A DNA stretch of 64,000 nt from Metridium senile (GCA_949775045.1 OX459104.1:18177819-18241818); one strand, 5' to 3'; numbered from the stretch's first letter, positions 1 through 11,344 are shown. Made by a program: numbers and translations. Notes: generated by a model not told the origin, from the sequence alone.

Positions 1-189
1 TCGGCTGCGGTCATTGTTCTTGCAGTAAATTGGACAGCCTGACAATCTTGCTGCGCCGTTTTAGCCCTTTCGAAACGTTCTATTAAACTGCATGTCATGT
101 TTAGTTAACATTGCCTGGTGGAGAATGGATGTTTGGCGTCAATTTGACAAAGTACATACTATCACGTCAGCATTGGTCATGTTTAAAAG

Positions 190-268
190 CAACCTCGTTC
201 CCATGGCCCTCTCCCTTCGCTTGGGCCCCACCCAAAAGCGAAGGGAGAGGGCCCTGGGAACGAGATTG
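190..268. mobile_element. 79-bp foldback element with 9-bp target duplication
   Basis: Palindromic element beginning CAACCTCGTTCCC and ending with its near complement, CGAGATTG. Both flanks carry GTTTAAAAG (181-189 and 269-277), a 9-bp target-site duplication seen directly. It has no coding capacity. A second copy lies at 9169-9250. Duplications of 9-10 bp suggest mobilisation by a Mutator-like transposase (inference). Confidence 0.85.
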
Positions 269-435
269 GTTTAAAAGTTGTTCGTCTAATGTGAATTCAA
301 CAAGATCAGACGAGTTTTTCGTCTCAAATTGTAGTTCATAAGACTATCTGACACCTACACAACCATTTTGCGTCCTTCGCACTTCCCTTGTCAATAATGC
401 TCGGTTCTATCCATTTACACGACCAAATTTAAGTT

Positions 436-540
436 ATGTATTTATGTATTTATTCATCCACACATTCATTTATATTCCATTCATTCATCCATCCATCCAT
501 CCATTCATTCATTCATTTGTTCACTCATTCATTCATTCCG
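436..540. repeat. Tetranucleotide microsatellite (TTCA/ATCC)
   Basis: Imperfect ATTC and ATCC runs. The apparent reading frames of serine, phenylalanine, isoleucine and histidine come from the 4-bp repeat read in three frames and are not genes. Confidence 0.85.
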
Positions 541-764
541 ATTCTTTTATTTATACCACGACAAGGTCTATTTTTGACACGACCTGGTATCATTATCAAG
601 AGTGTAATAGGTGTACAGATTGCAGTATAAATAGTCACTAATTATATTTACGAATTGGTCAAAAAATAACAAATTATAAACGAAATTGCTTAGTTCGTAT
701 TTATTTATTTATATATTTTGTCTGTCTGTCTGTCTGTCGTTTTTTTTTACTAAACGAATAAACA

Positions 765-1016
765 AAAAATCGATATTTTTTATTGAAATAAATTTGAACA
801 TATTTCAATCCTGTGTTGTTGTTCAATTTATTTAATGTCATTCTGCATGGGTGGTTTTTGAACGTTTTAGAGCATTTTTTCTTAATGGTGGGCAAACATT
901 AAGAAAAAATGCTCTAAAACGTTCAAAAACCACCCAGAATGACATTAAATAAGTTGAACAACAACACAGGATTGAAATATGTTCAAATTTATTTCAATAA
1001 AAAATATCGATTTTTT
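765..1016. mobile_element. Near-perfect inverted repeat, about 120-bp arms
   Basis: Arms 765-887 and 897-1016 are almost exact reverse complements separated by a loop of about 9 bases (GTGGGCAAA). The arms are far longer than the loop, so the transcript would form a long hairpin. It is probably a foldback transposable element; no target duplication was clear because the ends lie in A and T runs. Confidence 0.8.
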
Positions 1017-1280
1017 CCTCACATATCTCTACTGTAAAAGTGAATTGCTTGGGCTGCCTGTGCCACAATCAATGATCGCTGTGCAATAACATACTCGAAC
1101 TTGGTTCAGTTCTTATCGCGAACATCTAGGTTTCATTAATACTATTTTACGCAACCAAAAACTTAATGTCTTTTAAGATAGATATATCAGCTTACTTTTA
1201 ATATTCTCAGCGTAATCTCTACGCCAATCTTAAATTAGAGTGTATTAAACACATCTAGATTAATAGCTCGTTGTATGGTA

Positions 1281-1826
1281 CAGTAAAATCCCGCGTATAA
1301 GAACCTAGATGTTTCAGAGTCAGCCTGAACAGGTTCTTATAGACTTATTTCAAAAATCGTTGTCGCACCGAAGCTACAGTCCACACTGTGAAGCCTACGA
1401 AGGTTGTCAGTATTATGAACATAATTTGTGATTTATGTCACGTTTTTTAAAAGAATATCAGCGTTTCATTATCTATCACTGTAACAGTGTTATGGTCATA
1501 TATATAACACAAACACGTCCATCCAAAATATGCCGCTATGAATGAATTGATAACAAGAGAAGAAATACCGACATCCTTTGCAGGCTTTAGAGTGTGGACT
1601 GTCTGCGACAACGATTTTTGAAATAGATGTATAAATGGTGCTTAACTTGAAATCAGGCTATCTAGGTAGGTTCTATTAGCATCACTCACTTCATCATTAC
1701 AATACCTTTCTTCCTATTGTTTTTACATACAGGTCAATGCTTTTGCACATGGCTCTTTTTTACAAAAAAAAAAGTTTAGTCTGACAGGTTCTTAAATTTT
1801 AGGTTCTTATACGCGGGGTTTTATTG
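1281..1826. mobile_element. Pogo/Tigger-like non-autonomous DNA element
   Basis: The left end CAGTAAAATCCCGCG and the right end complement to CAATAAAACCCCGCG are flanked by TA on both sides (1279-1280, 1827-1828). Sub-terminal inverted motifs (AGGTTCTTAT, and AAAATCGTTGTCG with its complement) are also shared. The CAGTNAAACCCCGCG-type end and TA duplication fit the pogo branch of Tc1/mariner. It holds no transposase frame. Confidence 0.7.
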
Positions 1827-1973
1827 TATCGCTGTTTGATTTGACAAAAGGCGAGTGACGGCTAGGCAGATATTCACAATATGCATATTCACAAATTCCA
1901 AGCAAGCACTGAAAACCTTGAAAAAAGTTTAACGCTTAACAATAGAAAACATAGTTGAATTTACTTTGAGTTA

Positions 1974-2201
1974 CACCTACTTGCAGTAAGGTTGTCATAC
2001 AAAAATATACATTTGTTATAAAGAAAATAGAACATTTGTGATTTAGTACGATAGGAATTGATTAAAAGACAAAAGAAGATCACTCAAGCTGAACTCTCTC
2101 TTTTGTCTTTTAATTAATTCCTTTCGCACTAAATCACAAATGTTCTATTTTCTTTGTAACAAATGTTCTATTTTGTATGACAACCTTACTGCAAGTAGGT
2201 A
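1974..2201. mobile_element. Foldback MITE with CACCTA ends and TA flanks
   Basis: Long inverted arms begin CACCTACTTGCAGTAAGG at the left and end in its complement near 2200. The flanks are TA. The CACCTA terminus resembles the elements at 21157 and 57871, suggesting one family. It has no coding capacity. Confidence 0.65.
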
Positions 2202-2421
2202 TATCCTTGTGCAAAATTAAATGCGCATTTTGTCAAATAGTACAGCGGTGCTAGATGACATGAAACGTGTCTATTGTGTATTTAATACATAAGCCAGTTG
2301 TTATATAATTACGGAACATTGATGTTGATATCTGAGTGTTGGTTTTGAGTTAAAGCCATGTAGACGACCAATCGCTGCCAAAAATATGTCACATTTTATG
2401 TATTTTTATATGAACATTAAT

Positions 2422-2790
2422 GGAAACTATAGCGAGTAAACTAGTATAGGCTGCGTTGGTGTTTGATATATACGATAGGTAATAGAATGAAATTTGTAAC
2501 TGACTGTTTAAAATATAAATGGAAACTAGCGAGTAAACTTGTATAGGCTGCGTCGGTGTTTGATATAAACGATAGGTAATAGAATGAAATTTGTAACTGA
2601 CTGTTTAAAATATAAATGGAAACTAGCGAGTAAACTAGTATAGGTTGCGTCGGTGTTTGATATAAACGATAGGTAATAGAATGAAATTTGTAACTGACTG
2701 TTTAAAATATAAATGGAAACTAGCGAGTAAACTAGTATAGGCTGCGTCGGTGTTTGATATAAACGATAGGTTTGTAACACCGTAAACAAA
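2422..2790. repeat. 97-bp tandem minisatellite, about 4 units
   Basis: Units start GGAAACTAGCGAGTAAAC at about 2422, 2521, 2618 and 2715, a regular 97-bp period. The same unit recurs at 48000-48180, and shorter relatives occur at 9010-9310 and inverted near 57010-57060. The tyrosine- and leucine-rich minus-strand frame here is a by-product of the repeat. Confidence 0.85.
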
Positions 2791-2804
2791 TGTTGACTTA
2801 ACTT

Positions 2805-2842
2805 AACTGACGTTTCGAGCTTTAGCCCTTCGTCGGAGTAAA
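2805..2842 (-). ncRNA. Hammerhead-like motif, degenerate
   Basis: Read on the minus strand: ACT, CCGACGA, A, GGGC-TAAA-GCTC, GAAAC, GTC, AGT. This matches the order of a minimal hammerhead ribozyme: stem I (ACT/AGT), core CUGANGA with U4 changed to C, stem II, GAAA, a two-base-pair stem III and a GUC cleavage site. The U4 change probably inactivates it. Close copies are at 16767-16806 and 48418-48455. Confidence 0.4.
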
Positions 2843-2869
2843 ACTATATAAAAATGATAAAGGACGCTG

Positions 2870-3560
2870 ATTTCAGTGTATCATCTTTGCCATTATCATC
2901 GTTGTTATAATCATCGTTATCGCCATCATCGTTATTATTACCACCACCGTACCGTCATTATCGGCATTACCACCAGCATCATCATTATCGCCATTATCAT
3001 TGCGGGTATCATCATACTCATCATCATCATTAACCCCATCAATATTATCATCATCATTATCCCTAATATATATCTAATATTTAACTAATCTATATATATC
3101 AATCAATTTTTACTATTTTTTCTAAATTATTTTATCAATCTTGTAATAATATATTGGTTAGTGTATATATATTTTTATATTGTAAAAGCATTGAGATTTG
3201 TAAATGCGTATTTTCAAGAATTAAATATTATTATTATTATTATTATTATCCCCATCAATAATATTATCATCATCATTACCTTGATCATCATCGTTGTCAC
3301 TATCATTAGAATAATAATAATAATCAGCATCACCATCGTTAATTTGATCAGCATCATTTCCATCATCAATATTTTCATCATCATCGATATCACCGTCATC
3401 AAAATTATCATTATCATCATCATCATTATCAACATTATCATTACCTTGATCATCGTCACTATCATCATAATAATAATAATTATCCCCATCATCATCATCA
3501 TCATCATCATCATCGTCATCATCATTATCATCATCATCATCATCATCATCAATCAGTAAC
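2870..3560. repeat. ATC/ATT trinucleotide low-complexity tract
   Basis: Two blocks (about 2870-3065 and 3225-3555) of mixed ATC, ATT and ACC triplets. Poly-Ile, poly-Met and poly-Asp frames on both strands are repeat artefacts. Between them lies plain AT-rich DNA. Confidence 0.9.
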
Positions 3561-3903
3561 ATCATTCATGTTATTAAGTAGTGCATGATTTCATTTCAAA
3601 GGATTTCAATACAGCGCAAAAAGAAAAAAAACCCTTATTTCTAAAAAAACGTTTTTTATCGATTTCTATTTCAATACCATTAAGAACCCGATTATGACAA
3701 ACACTAAAATATGTTTATTCGCTTTCCAAATTCAACATTTAGCAGAAAAAGATATTTCCTTATATTTCAAGTGCATTGTTATTTACAAAAAAAAAGGGTT
3801 TTTTTCCCTGCAATGATAGTAAGGCAACATCCGGTAACTAAAAGCCTATCGTATATGCTAGAAACTTTAAAATTGAATATTTTTCGAATTATTTTGTGGC
3901 GAT

Positions 3904-4145
3904 AATAGAGCGCAAACACTATATCCACGAAATAGAATCAGATTGCTACTGTGGAATAGAGCGCAAACACTATATCCACATGCATGAAATAGAATCAAAT
4001 TGCTACTGTGGATAGAGCACAAACACTATATCCATGAAATAGAATCAAATTACTACTGTGGAATAGAGCGCAAATACTATATCCATGAAATAAAATCAAA
4101 TTGCTACTGTGGAATAGAGCGCAAACACTATATCCATGAAATACT
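3904..4145. repeat. Tandem repeat of about 52 bp related to a MITE end
   Basis: About five units containing TAGAGCGCAAACACTATATC followed by CATGAAATAGAATC and CTACTGTGGA. The unit resembles the terminal inverted repeat of the element at 59859-60111, and a reverse-complement fragment sits in a kinase-gene intron at about 52860-52945. It looks like a tandemly multiplied transposon end. Confidence 0.75.
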
Positions 4146-4599
4146 GTGTAATATAGTTCTTCTTTATTAAAGTAAAGTTGTAATTTTTATTATTATAATT
4201 TTTGTCAGTATTTGATGTTTCTGCATGGCCATTAAATCCGAAAGTCACTAAATAAAAACATTTTAACTTTTTTTATTGCATATTCTCTCTAATCATCATC
4301 GGTGTTTTTAAAGCTTTTTCGTATATTATTTAACTATTTTATAATTATTGTAATTATTTTACACTTTATAAAAAAAATTATGTTGAATTTTCGGAGGAAT
4401 TCGAAAAGTCAAAATAAAACCCTTTTTAAAGTGTTATTTCTTATTCTCGAGTATTCTGTGTAAGTTTGATGATAATCCATTGATTCTAATGTCAAAATCT
4501 TTGTTTGTCTCGCTCTTTAATGGATTTTAGGCAAAACAAAACACAGTTTTATAAATACAGGTTTTTCTCTGAGCTTTTTTTGTCAAATAAAATCTCTCA

Positions 4600-5100
4600 A
4601 ATCTGATGTAAAATCATTTTTTGGAGGCAATTTTGATCAGGTTTTTTGTGAACCTTTTACCTGCTTTGTTTTGTATGTGATATATTCTTTTGTCAAACCT
4701 GTGTTTACTCAGTTAGGCGAATTCAATTATTGTCAAGAAAAAAGCATTTTCAATAAACAATTTTGACAGATTTTTAACCCCTTTTCCTGTGCATGATGTA
4801 TTCTTTTGTCAAAATAGTGTTTACTCTGGTTGGTTTGAATTCATTAATTGCAGAAAAAAAGCATTTTCTGTTACCAAATTGTGCCAAAACTCGACCCGTT
4901 TGTCCACTAGGAAAACGCTTGTAATTTTGCGTGATTTTTGTCTTCGGTGAAATCTTTGTTTACTAAGTGAAAAAAGCTCTAAATGTGCCAGACTTTGAGC
5001 CGTTTTCCCTCTTGAAAAAGGCTTGTAATTTTGCGTGATTGATTCTTCTGTAAAATCTGTGTTTACTCAGTTGATTTGAATTCATTAATAGCTATAGAGA
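4600..5100. repeat. Degenerate tandem repeat, about 110-120 bp
   Basis: Repeated blocks share TTCTTTTGTCAAA, TGTTTACTCAGTT, GAATTCATTAATTG and GCTTGTAATTTTGCGTGATT. The units are diverged and AT-rich. No gene is seen between 4150 and 5560. Confidence 0.5.
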
Positions 5101-5567
5101 AACGGGCATATATCTTTTGGAATGAAATTTTTTCAAGTCGTTTTTAGGCTTGAAATAGTTTGTCTCATATATACTTTTCGTTTATACTTTTGATTCTTTC
5201 TTCTATTAAAGTGTGTGTGTTTTTTCCCGTGAATCCTTCATCGCTTCTACGGGTTTGTTTACTTTGCATACTGCTGTGTAATATTCATAGATTCATTGTA
5301 GAGTTAATATCCTAAGCCACATGCGAAAAAAAAAACAATTTGGAGTACAAGAATTTCGCAGCCTCGAAGTAACACGTTCTTTGAACATAACTCCAGGCGA
5401 AATTTCTTCTGTAATTGAAGAAAAGAATTCTGTCGCCGTATATTAATCTGTGGTTGGAGTTACTGATATTGTGTATTCGGGATCGTAATAATTAGTATAT
5501 TGACGACTCTTGCTGTGGTCCACGGCGTGAGGTGCTAACACTCTATTATAACGTGTTGTAATCGTTA

Positions 5568-6467
5568 TTAGCAGTTATTAGCAGTTGTTATACTCCGATT
5601 ATTGACTGCTTCATCATACGACGGTGGCAGTTCGTGCTCAAAGCAAACGCTACGATAAGATGGCGGGTTTATTCCACTAAGATCATCATTAACGACTTCG
5701 TCGTGTCTTTGTCTATCACTATAAACTTGTAATCGGGGAAAGAGTAACCACGATGGAGTAGAGTTGTGACTTGTGTCGTGTAAAACAGGCTGCGTTGTCG
5801 TACAAGCGCTTTCAGTTAAAATCTCTCTCGCTTGACCTCGTTCGATATGCCGTCGAACGTATTTAGTTTCTTTGAGAAAACAGAAGCACATTACAGTTAA
5901 AAATACTGCCGATGTTAGTATAGCAGCCGAGAGAAATCCAGCTCGCGATAGAGTGGAATCATTACTGCTGTCTCGCCTCTTCGATGTTTCTACGGCGTTG
6001 TTCTGTAAGGAACATTTTCCTCCGATGCATTTGAACTCCGTAGGACAATTATAGTTCGTGAGGCATGTTGGCTTTAGTCGTTTATTAGGCGTAATAGCTG
6101 TTGAGTTAATCCTGATATGTAAGCAGCTTTGTGTCGACTTAAAGCATTTACCACCACAGCAACGGCTAGTATTGTACAATGTGTTGTAGGTCTTCGAGTG
6201 TTTCTGGTAGACGCAATCTTGATCCTTTGAACACTTCTTCGGGCGAATATTCTTTGGTTTGCAGACATTCGAAACACAAATGGCTCCTTTGACACAATGT
6301 GTATCGTAAAAGCACTCCTCGTTAGTATTTATGAAGCATTTCGGCCACGATTTGCACCGTCTTCCACAACATACTTCATGAGTTTGACACTGACCATCAT
6401 TTTTACACGAATAGCCCATGGAAGACCACATCGCTAGAGCTACAACCACTCGCCATAGATCCCTCAT
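5568..6467 (-). CDS. Cysteine-rich single-pass membrane protein with PPxY tail (paralogue A)
   Basis: Intronless 299-aa frame starting at ATG 6467-6465. Residues 1-20 form a signal peptide. The ectodomain (21 to about 170) is cysteine-rich: CKNDGQC...VCC..RC..WPKC, then CFYDTHCVKGAICVSNVC, a diverged third unit with RCCGGKC, and CPTEFKCIGGKC. The spacing recalls EB or WAP-like modules, but I cannot assign a family. A membrane span lies at about 175-198, followed by CFCFLKETKY and a tail of about 100 residues. The tail has two PPSY motifs (about 268 and 281); PPxY motifs bind WW domains such as those of Nedd4-family ubiquitin ligases, so regulated turnover or trafficking is likely. The ectodomain ligand is unknown. 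It is paralogous to the gene at 13088-13879 and related in its tail to the one at 63801. A weak TATA-like element (TATAGAAA) lies near 6505 on the minus strand. Confidence 0.85.
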   Translation of the reverse strand: MRDLWRVVVALAMWSSMGYSCKNDGQCQTHEVCCGRRCKSWPKCFINTNEECFYDTHCVKGAICVSNVCKPKNIRPKKCSKDQDCVYQKHSKTYNTLYNTSRCCGGKCFKSTQSCLHIRINSTAITPNKRLKPTCLTNYNCPTEFKCIGGKCSLQNNAVETSKRRDSSNDSTLSRAGFLSAAILTSAVFLTVMCFCFLKETKYVRRHIERGQAREILTESACTTTQPVLHDTSHNSTPSWLLFPRLQVYSDRQRHDEVVNDDLSGINPPSYRSVCFEHELPPSYDEAVNNRSITTANNC

Positions 6468-7159
6468 AGTCTAGAAACAAGCCTTCCGGTGTTAGGTTTT
6501 CTATAAGCTAGGATTAATGCCTCTTGAATCCATGACAGGGGTGAATCATGGCTACACTAGCTGAGCGGCTGGGTTGCGTGACACTAAGCCAAAGCCCTAC
6601 ATCATGCCCTCGACTATCGCTCGACATTTACATAATCATATCAACACTGCCCTCTTTGATTAGCGCGTGGTTTCGGCACAAAAGGTCGTCGGTTGGTTGG
6701 TCAGCGATGCTATTCCGTACTATCTTTCTGTTCAAATACATTAGCTACCATCTGTGGCAATCTTTTGTCAGTATATAAGCAAATACGTTTTCACTACTAA
6801 GCGAAACCCCTAGGCCATTGGACAACTCATTGTCGGCATTCTTTAGTACATAGATGGTTTTCCGATAGCGAGCCCTCAGGTCATAAAATGACAATAGTGA
6901 TTCCTGTTGGTATTACCATAATGGTTTTATTAGTGCGGTTCTGATAGTAATGCTAAAGGCGATACTAAAAACACTTGTCATTTGACTATCATAAACACAC
7001 CATAAACTGGTGGTAATCCGATTTTTAAGTTGATTTATTCCGAGTATTTGTTTCGTTTGTGTTTTTACTTCACGAGGTATGATCTTGTAAATTTGAGGTC
7101 AAAATGCAAAAGCGTTTAGTTGTCAACAACGTCAACTGAACTATGAACTGAAAATCAGT

Positions 7160-7555
7160 CCCCATCGTCCGAGTAAATAACACTCTTTTATACGATGTAT
7201 AAGCTAGTACCAGTTTTACTTCGACTAATGATTAACGTCCAAAACGTCAGTAAGTAACACTCTCTTTTATACGGTGTATAAGTTACCATTTTTACGCCGA
7301 CGTAGGATCGATTAACGTTCTAAACGTCAGTAAGTAACACTCTCTTTTATACGGTGTAGAAGTTACCATTTTTACTACGACGAAGGATTAACGTCCTAAA
7401 CGTCAGTAAGTAACACTCTCTTTTATACGGTGTAGAAGTTACCATTTTTACTCCGAAGAAGGATTAACGTCCTTAACGTCAGTAAGTAACACTCTCTTTT
7501 ATACGGTGTAGAAGTTACCATTTTTACTCCGAAGAAGGATATAAAACGTCGAAAA
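7160..7555. repeat. 76-bp tandem array, about 5 units
   Basis: Units contain GTCAGTAAGTAACACTCTC, TTTTATACGGTGTA, AGTTACCATTTTTACTCCG and GAAGGATTAACGTCC, with starts 76-80 bp apart (7246, 7326, 7402, 7478). The same array occurs at 12745-12935 and 62100-62965. Within each unit, TTACT..CCGACGA..AGGA..TCCT..AAACGTC..AGTAA has the layout of a degenerate hammerhead ribozyme. Confidence 0.85.
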
Positions 7556-8344
7556 AAGCGTCATTTAGACTTTTGTTCAGATTATTACTTAGTAAAAGAT
7601 GCCAACTGCGATAAAAGAGCCTACCCACGGTGTTTTGCGCGCATCTATTTGTGTACATGCTTGCCTTCTTTGCAAAGCGAGCCTTTTACTCAGGCTACCC
7701 TGCAAGGGAACCTGAGTCTAGGTTTACCTTTTCTATCTATGGGTCTATCGTTGTGTCGAGATTACACATGACGCAATGCCACAGGTAAACCACCTATCAA
7801 TTACTACTCTATGACGTAGCCTGAGTAAACGCACTAAGTGCGTCTAGTTTCTAAAAAAAAAGACTGACAATCATTGGAGACGTCAGAGTAACCTTACAAT
7901 TGGTAGGAATGCATGGGAATAATGTTAAAAAAGTAAATTCAATAGAAATAAATATGAATTATTACTAAAAAAAGCTAAACTATGATTTAACTAAACCCTG
8001 TAGAGCCATTACATTCTCTGCTTTCGATATTTTAAGGCTATAATGTTATTCTAGAACAGCATTGGAAATACATTTTATTATCAAAAGCTACATTCTTCGC
8101 CCATTAAGTTATCTCCCAAATAGTTGTAGTTCTGATCAAGAAGGGGACAGTGAAATCGAGAAAAATGTAATAAGCGCGAGCAACTACGGTATACTTGAAT
8201 CTAAATTTATATAGTTTTTACTTTGTTAACCTTGCGGGTAAAGTGATTAGTGCATGACTTTACTGTAATCTTGTATGTGGTTTACTTTAAAACCTCAACA
8301 TTTAGAGATATGGAATGTGCGGCTGGCTCTAGCTGACCGCGTGA

Positions 8345-8850
8345 TTGCTCATTCGTTCATTTCTACTTGAATTCGTTCATTGGTTCATTTCTACTTGACT
8401 TCGTTCATGATTCGTTCATTTATACTTGAATTCGTTCATTCGTTCTTTTATACTTGAATTCGTACATCAGTTTGTTCATTCATCTATTCATTCATCCATC
8501 CATCCATCCATTCATTCATCTATTCATTCATTTATTCATTCATCTATTCATTCATTCATTTATCCATCCATCCATCTATTCATTCATTTATTCATTCATT
8601 TATTCATCCATCTATCCATTCATTCATCTATTCATTCATTTATTCATTCATCTAATCATTCATTTATTCATCCATCCATTCATTCATCTATTCATTCATT
8701 CACTCATTCATTCATGTATTCATTCATTTATCCATCCATCCATTCATTCATGTATTCATTCATTTATCCATCCATCCATCCATTAATCTATTCATTCATT
8801 TATTTATCCATCCATCCATCCATTTATTCATCTATGCATATAGTGACTAG
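8345..8850. repeat. ATTC/ATCC/ATCT tetranucleotide array, about 400-500 bp
   Basis: Long tetramer array with higher-order blocks of ATTCATTC and ATCCATCC, preceded by a degenerate TTCGTTCATT section. The serine/isoleucine/histidine-rich open frames are artefacts of a stop-free repeat. No gene is evident between 7600 and 9000. Confidence 0.9.
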
Positions 8851-9009
8851 CTGATTCATATTCTTGTATACAGATGTATTTCCGTCGTTTCACTTCTCCG
8901 CTTCGTATATAAACACGGGCAACGAAATGGCTATCGGTATTGTCAATGGACACTCAACTTCTAAAAGGATTATCTGGATAAGAACATTAAAAACAAGCTG
9001 ATCCCTAGG

Positions 9010-9310
9010 ATCATAATAAGTAGCGGTTAAACTAGTGTGGACTGCGTCGATGTTTCTAAGGAAACAATTGGAGTAAAAATGTACGATAACTAGCGGTTAA
9101 ACTAGTGTGAACTGTGTTAATGTTTCTATTAAAGAAACAATTGGAGTAAAAATGTACGATAACTAGCGCAACCTCGTTCCCAGGGCACTCTCCCTTCACT
9201 TTTGCCGTCCCACCCAAAAGCGAAGGGAGAGGGCCCTGGAAACGAGGTTGATAACTAGCGGTTAACTAGTGTGGACTGCGTCAGTGTTTCTATAAGGAAA
9301 CAATTGGAAT
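9010..9310. repeat. Tandem repeat with AACTAGCGGTTAAACTAGTG unit, interrupted by a foldback element
   Basis: Three units contain ACTAGCGGTTAAACTAGTGT, GACTGCGT and GTTTCT...GAAACAATTGGAGTAAA. The element at 9169-9250 is inserted in the third unit. The unit is related to the 97-bp repeat at 2422-2790. Confidence 0.7.
9169..9250. mobile_element. 82-bp foldback element inside tandem array, 10-bp target duplication
   Basis: Second copy of the CAACCTCGTTCC...CGAGGTTG family seen at 190-268. ATAACTAGCG is present immediately on both sides (9159-9168 and 9251-9260). Because the target is a tandem repeat, the pre-insertion sequence is known from the neighbouring units. Confidence 0.85.
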
Positions 9311-9697
9311 AAAGATGTCATATTCACTCTCTTCTGTTCCATTTATTATTTTCTGTTTTATATATTCCCTTCTTTTCTTTTTTATTCCATTCTATTTCAT
9401 CCCATCTAATTTAACTCTCTTTCTACTCGGATTTGTTAATTTCCGTGTCGATGCATATAGATATCGCTCAAAGACATCAAACCATTTCAATAGCTATGTG
9501 GTATTGACAGTTAATGTTTTAGCCCACCTGTTAAGGTTTTGCTGTGGTTAGGTCAAGTTAGCACTAACGCACCAATATGTTCCCCTTGGGGTTACGCTAA
9601 CAAGCATGTTCACTTCGCACTGATTGGCTATTTCCCTCTGAAGGATTTACTTAGGAGTATGAACACATATGTACTTGGGCTTCCTTTGGTTAACAGT

Positions 9698-9772
9698 CTT
9701 GACCACCCCTCCCCCTTCAAGTCCTTACTCTACCCCCCCCCCCCCCCCCCCCCCCCCCCCAGGGTGGTCATC
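9698..9772. repeat. 28-base poly-C run in a short foldback context
   Basis: An uninterrupted run of 28 C (9733-9760) is flanked by TGACCACCC on the left and GGGTGGTCA on the right, which are exact complements. It is probably another small palindromic element with a homopolymer core. The opposite strand is G-rich and could form quadruplex structure. Confidence 0.7.
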
Positions 9773-9954
9773 AATCGTTCTGATTAATATTTAAATTGTT
9801 TTGTTGAGATATGCCGATATCGAGGACACCATCAGGCGAACGGTTTTTATTTCTCTTTACATACGTTTCCTAATCTGATAGATGACTTTTGTTGTACAAC
9901 CGGTTTCCAAAAGGTTGATTAAGATGAAAGGTTATTCCAAGATCAAAAGGAATT

Positions 9955-10310
9955 GTCATTCTATACCTATTTCAAAAAGGTTGTCCAAGGAGATCGATGA
10001 AGAGGAGTTGTAGGCTTATACATATAATTCAAAAAAATCCCCTTGGACAACCTTTTTGAAATAGGTGTATGCCTATAACTCCTTTCGGTCTTGGAATGAC
10101 CTATCGCCTTGGACAACCTTTTTGAAATAGGTGTATGCCTATAATTCCTTTCTGTCTTGGAATGACCTATCGCCTTGGACAACCTTTTTAAAATAGGTGT
10201 ATGCCTATAATTCCTTTCTGTCTTGGAATGACCTATCGCCTTGGACAACCTTTTTGAAATAGGTGTATGACTACATTGCATTTCTTTCTGGAATGACCTA
10301 TCGCCTTTTA
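9955..10310. mobile_element. Foldback element with tandemly repeated arm, about 66-bp unit
   Basis: The left arm (CCTATTTCAAAAAGGTTGTCC) is matched by four tandem inverted copies containing CTTGGACAACCTTTTTGAAA, TAGGTGTATGCCTATAA and TTGGAATGACCTATCG. The frame across it (9967-10509, minus) is repetitive and not a gene. The terminal motif relates it to the CACCTATTTC family. Confidence 0.7.
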
Positions 10311-10776
10311 CTCGTGGGGAAAGAGAAAAGCAGCGGGGGGCTAGAATGATGGCTATATCAAACCTGAAGCAATATGGATTCAACTCAAAACGAAAACTCC
10401 ACTTAACTTCAAAAACTTCTAACACACACAAAATACTCCATCTCGAAATCTCTCTATCTATTTTTGTCAGTACTAAATTTAATAGTAATTCGAGACGATT
10501 TTCAAACATTGCGTGTCTACATCTTGATTATGCCTTTCCGAGTCGGCGACCCAAAGAGAATACTAAATGAAGTTCTTTGAGTTCCGTTTTGCTGAAGACT
10601 GGTCGTAAACCAGACATGAAGCCGCGGTTTTCAGGCTTAATTAGCTTTAAGTGTAGGCGATGAGCGGCGTTCTTTATGAGGTATCGTTATCAGAGAAGTT
10701 AGAGCCAATCACCGGGCGTAAATGCTTTCAGTCGCGCGCTATATCGTAGCAAAATCGATTTGCTTATAAAAAGGCG

Positions 10777-11335
10777 GTGTTTTTGATGTTTTTAGCCTTG
10801 TTATGAACAGGGTTTTTTTAACTTGTTTCTATAAAACTGTTGAATTAGTTATTCAGTGAAAAAAGTAAGTTAGGGTTTTGATGTTTTAAGCCGTGTTATG
10901 AACAGGGTTTTTTTTTAACTTGTTTCTATAAAACTGTTGAATTAGTTATTCAGTGAAAAAAGTAAGTTAGGGTTTTGATGTTTTAAGCCGTGCTATGAAC
11001 AGGGGTTTTTTTTAACTTGTTTCTATAAAACTGTTGAAGTTATTCAGTGAAAAAAGTAAGTTAGGTTGTAGATGTTCCTTAAGCCGTTTTATAAACAGGT
11101 TTTTTTTTAAAAAAAGTTGTTTCTATAAAACTGTTGAAGTTAGTCAGTGAAAAAAGTAAGTTAGGTTGTAGATGTTCCTTAAGCCGTTTTATAAACAGGT
11201 TTTTTTAAAAAAAAAGTTGTTTCTATAAAACTGTAGAAGTTATTCAGTGAAAAAAGTAAGTTAGGTTGTAGATGTTCCTTAAGCCGTTTTATAAAACTAT
11301 TGAAGTTAGTCAGTGAAAAAATATATAATTAAGTT
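10777..11335. repeat. 93-98-bp tandem minisatellite, about 6 units
   Basis: Units share GATGTTTTAAGCCGT, TATGAACAGG, a T run, TGTTTCTATAAAACTGTTGAA and CAGTGAAAAAAGTAAGTTAG. Units change gradually along the array (an insertion of A residues and CCTTAAGCC variants at the right), as in stepwise local duplication. Confidence 0.8.
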
Positions 11336-11344
11336 AAGGTTTTT

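Noticed and set aside
3161..3565. Poly-Ile, poly-Met and poly-Asp frames
   Set aside because: Products of ATC/ATT trinucleotide repeats on both strands.
7160..7555. Regularly spaced repeats resembling a CRISPR array
   Set aside because: Units are contiguous 76-bp tandem copies without unique spacers, in a eukaryotic genome.
8426..8854. 142-aa Ser/Ile/His-rich frame
   Set aside because: Tetranucleotide repeat artefact; the same peptide style appears at 436-640, 11346-11726 and 54973-55383.
9967..10509. 180-aa minus-strand frame with repeated RLSKAIGHSKTER
   Set aside because: The repeated peptide mirrors the 66-bp DNA repeat of a foldback element; no start context or domain.
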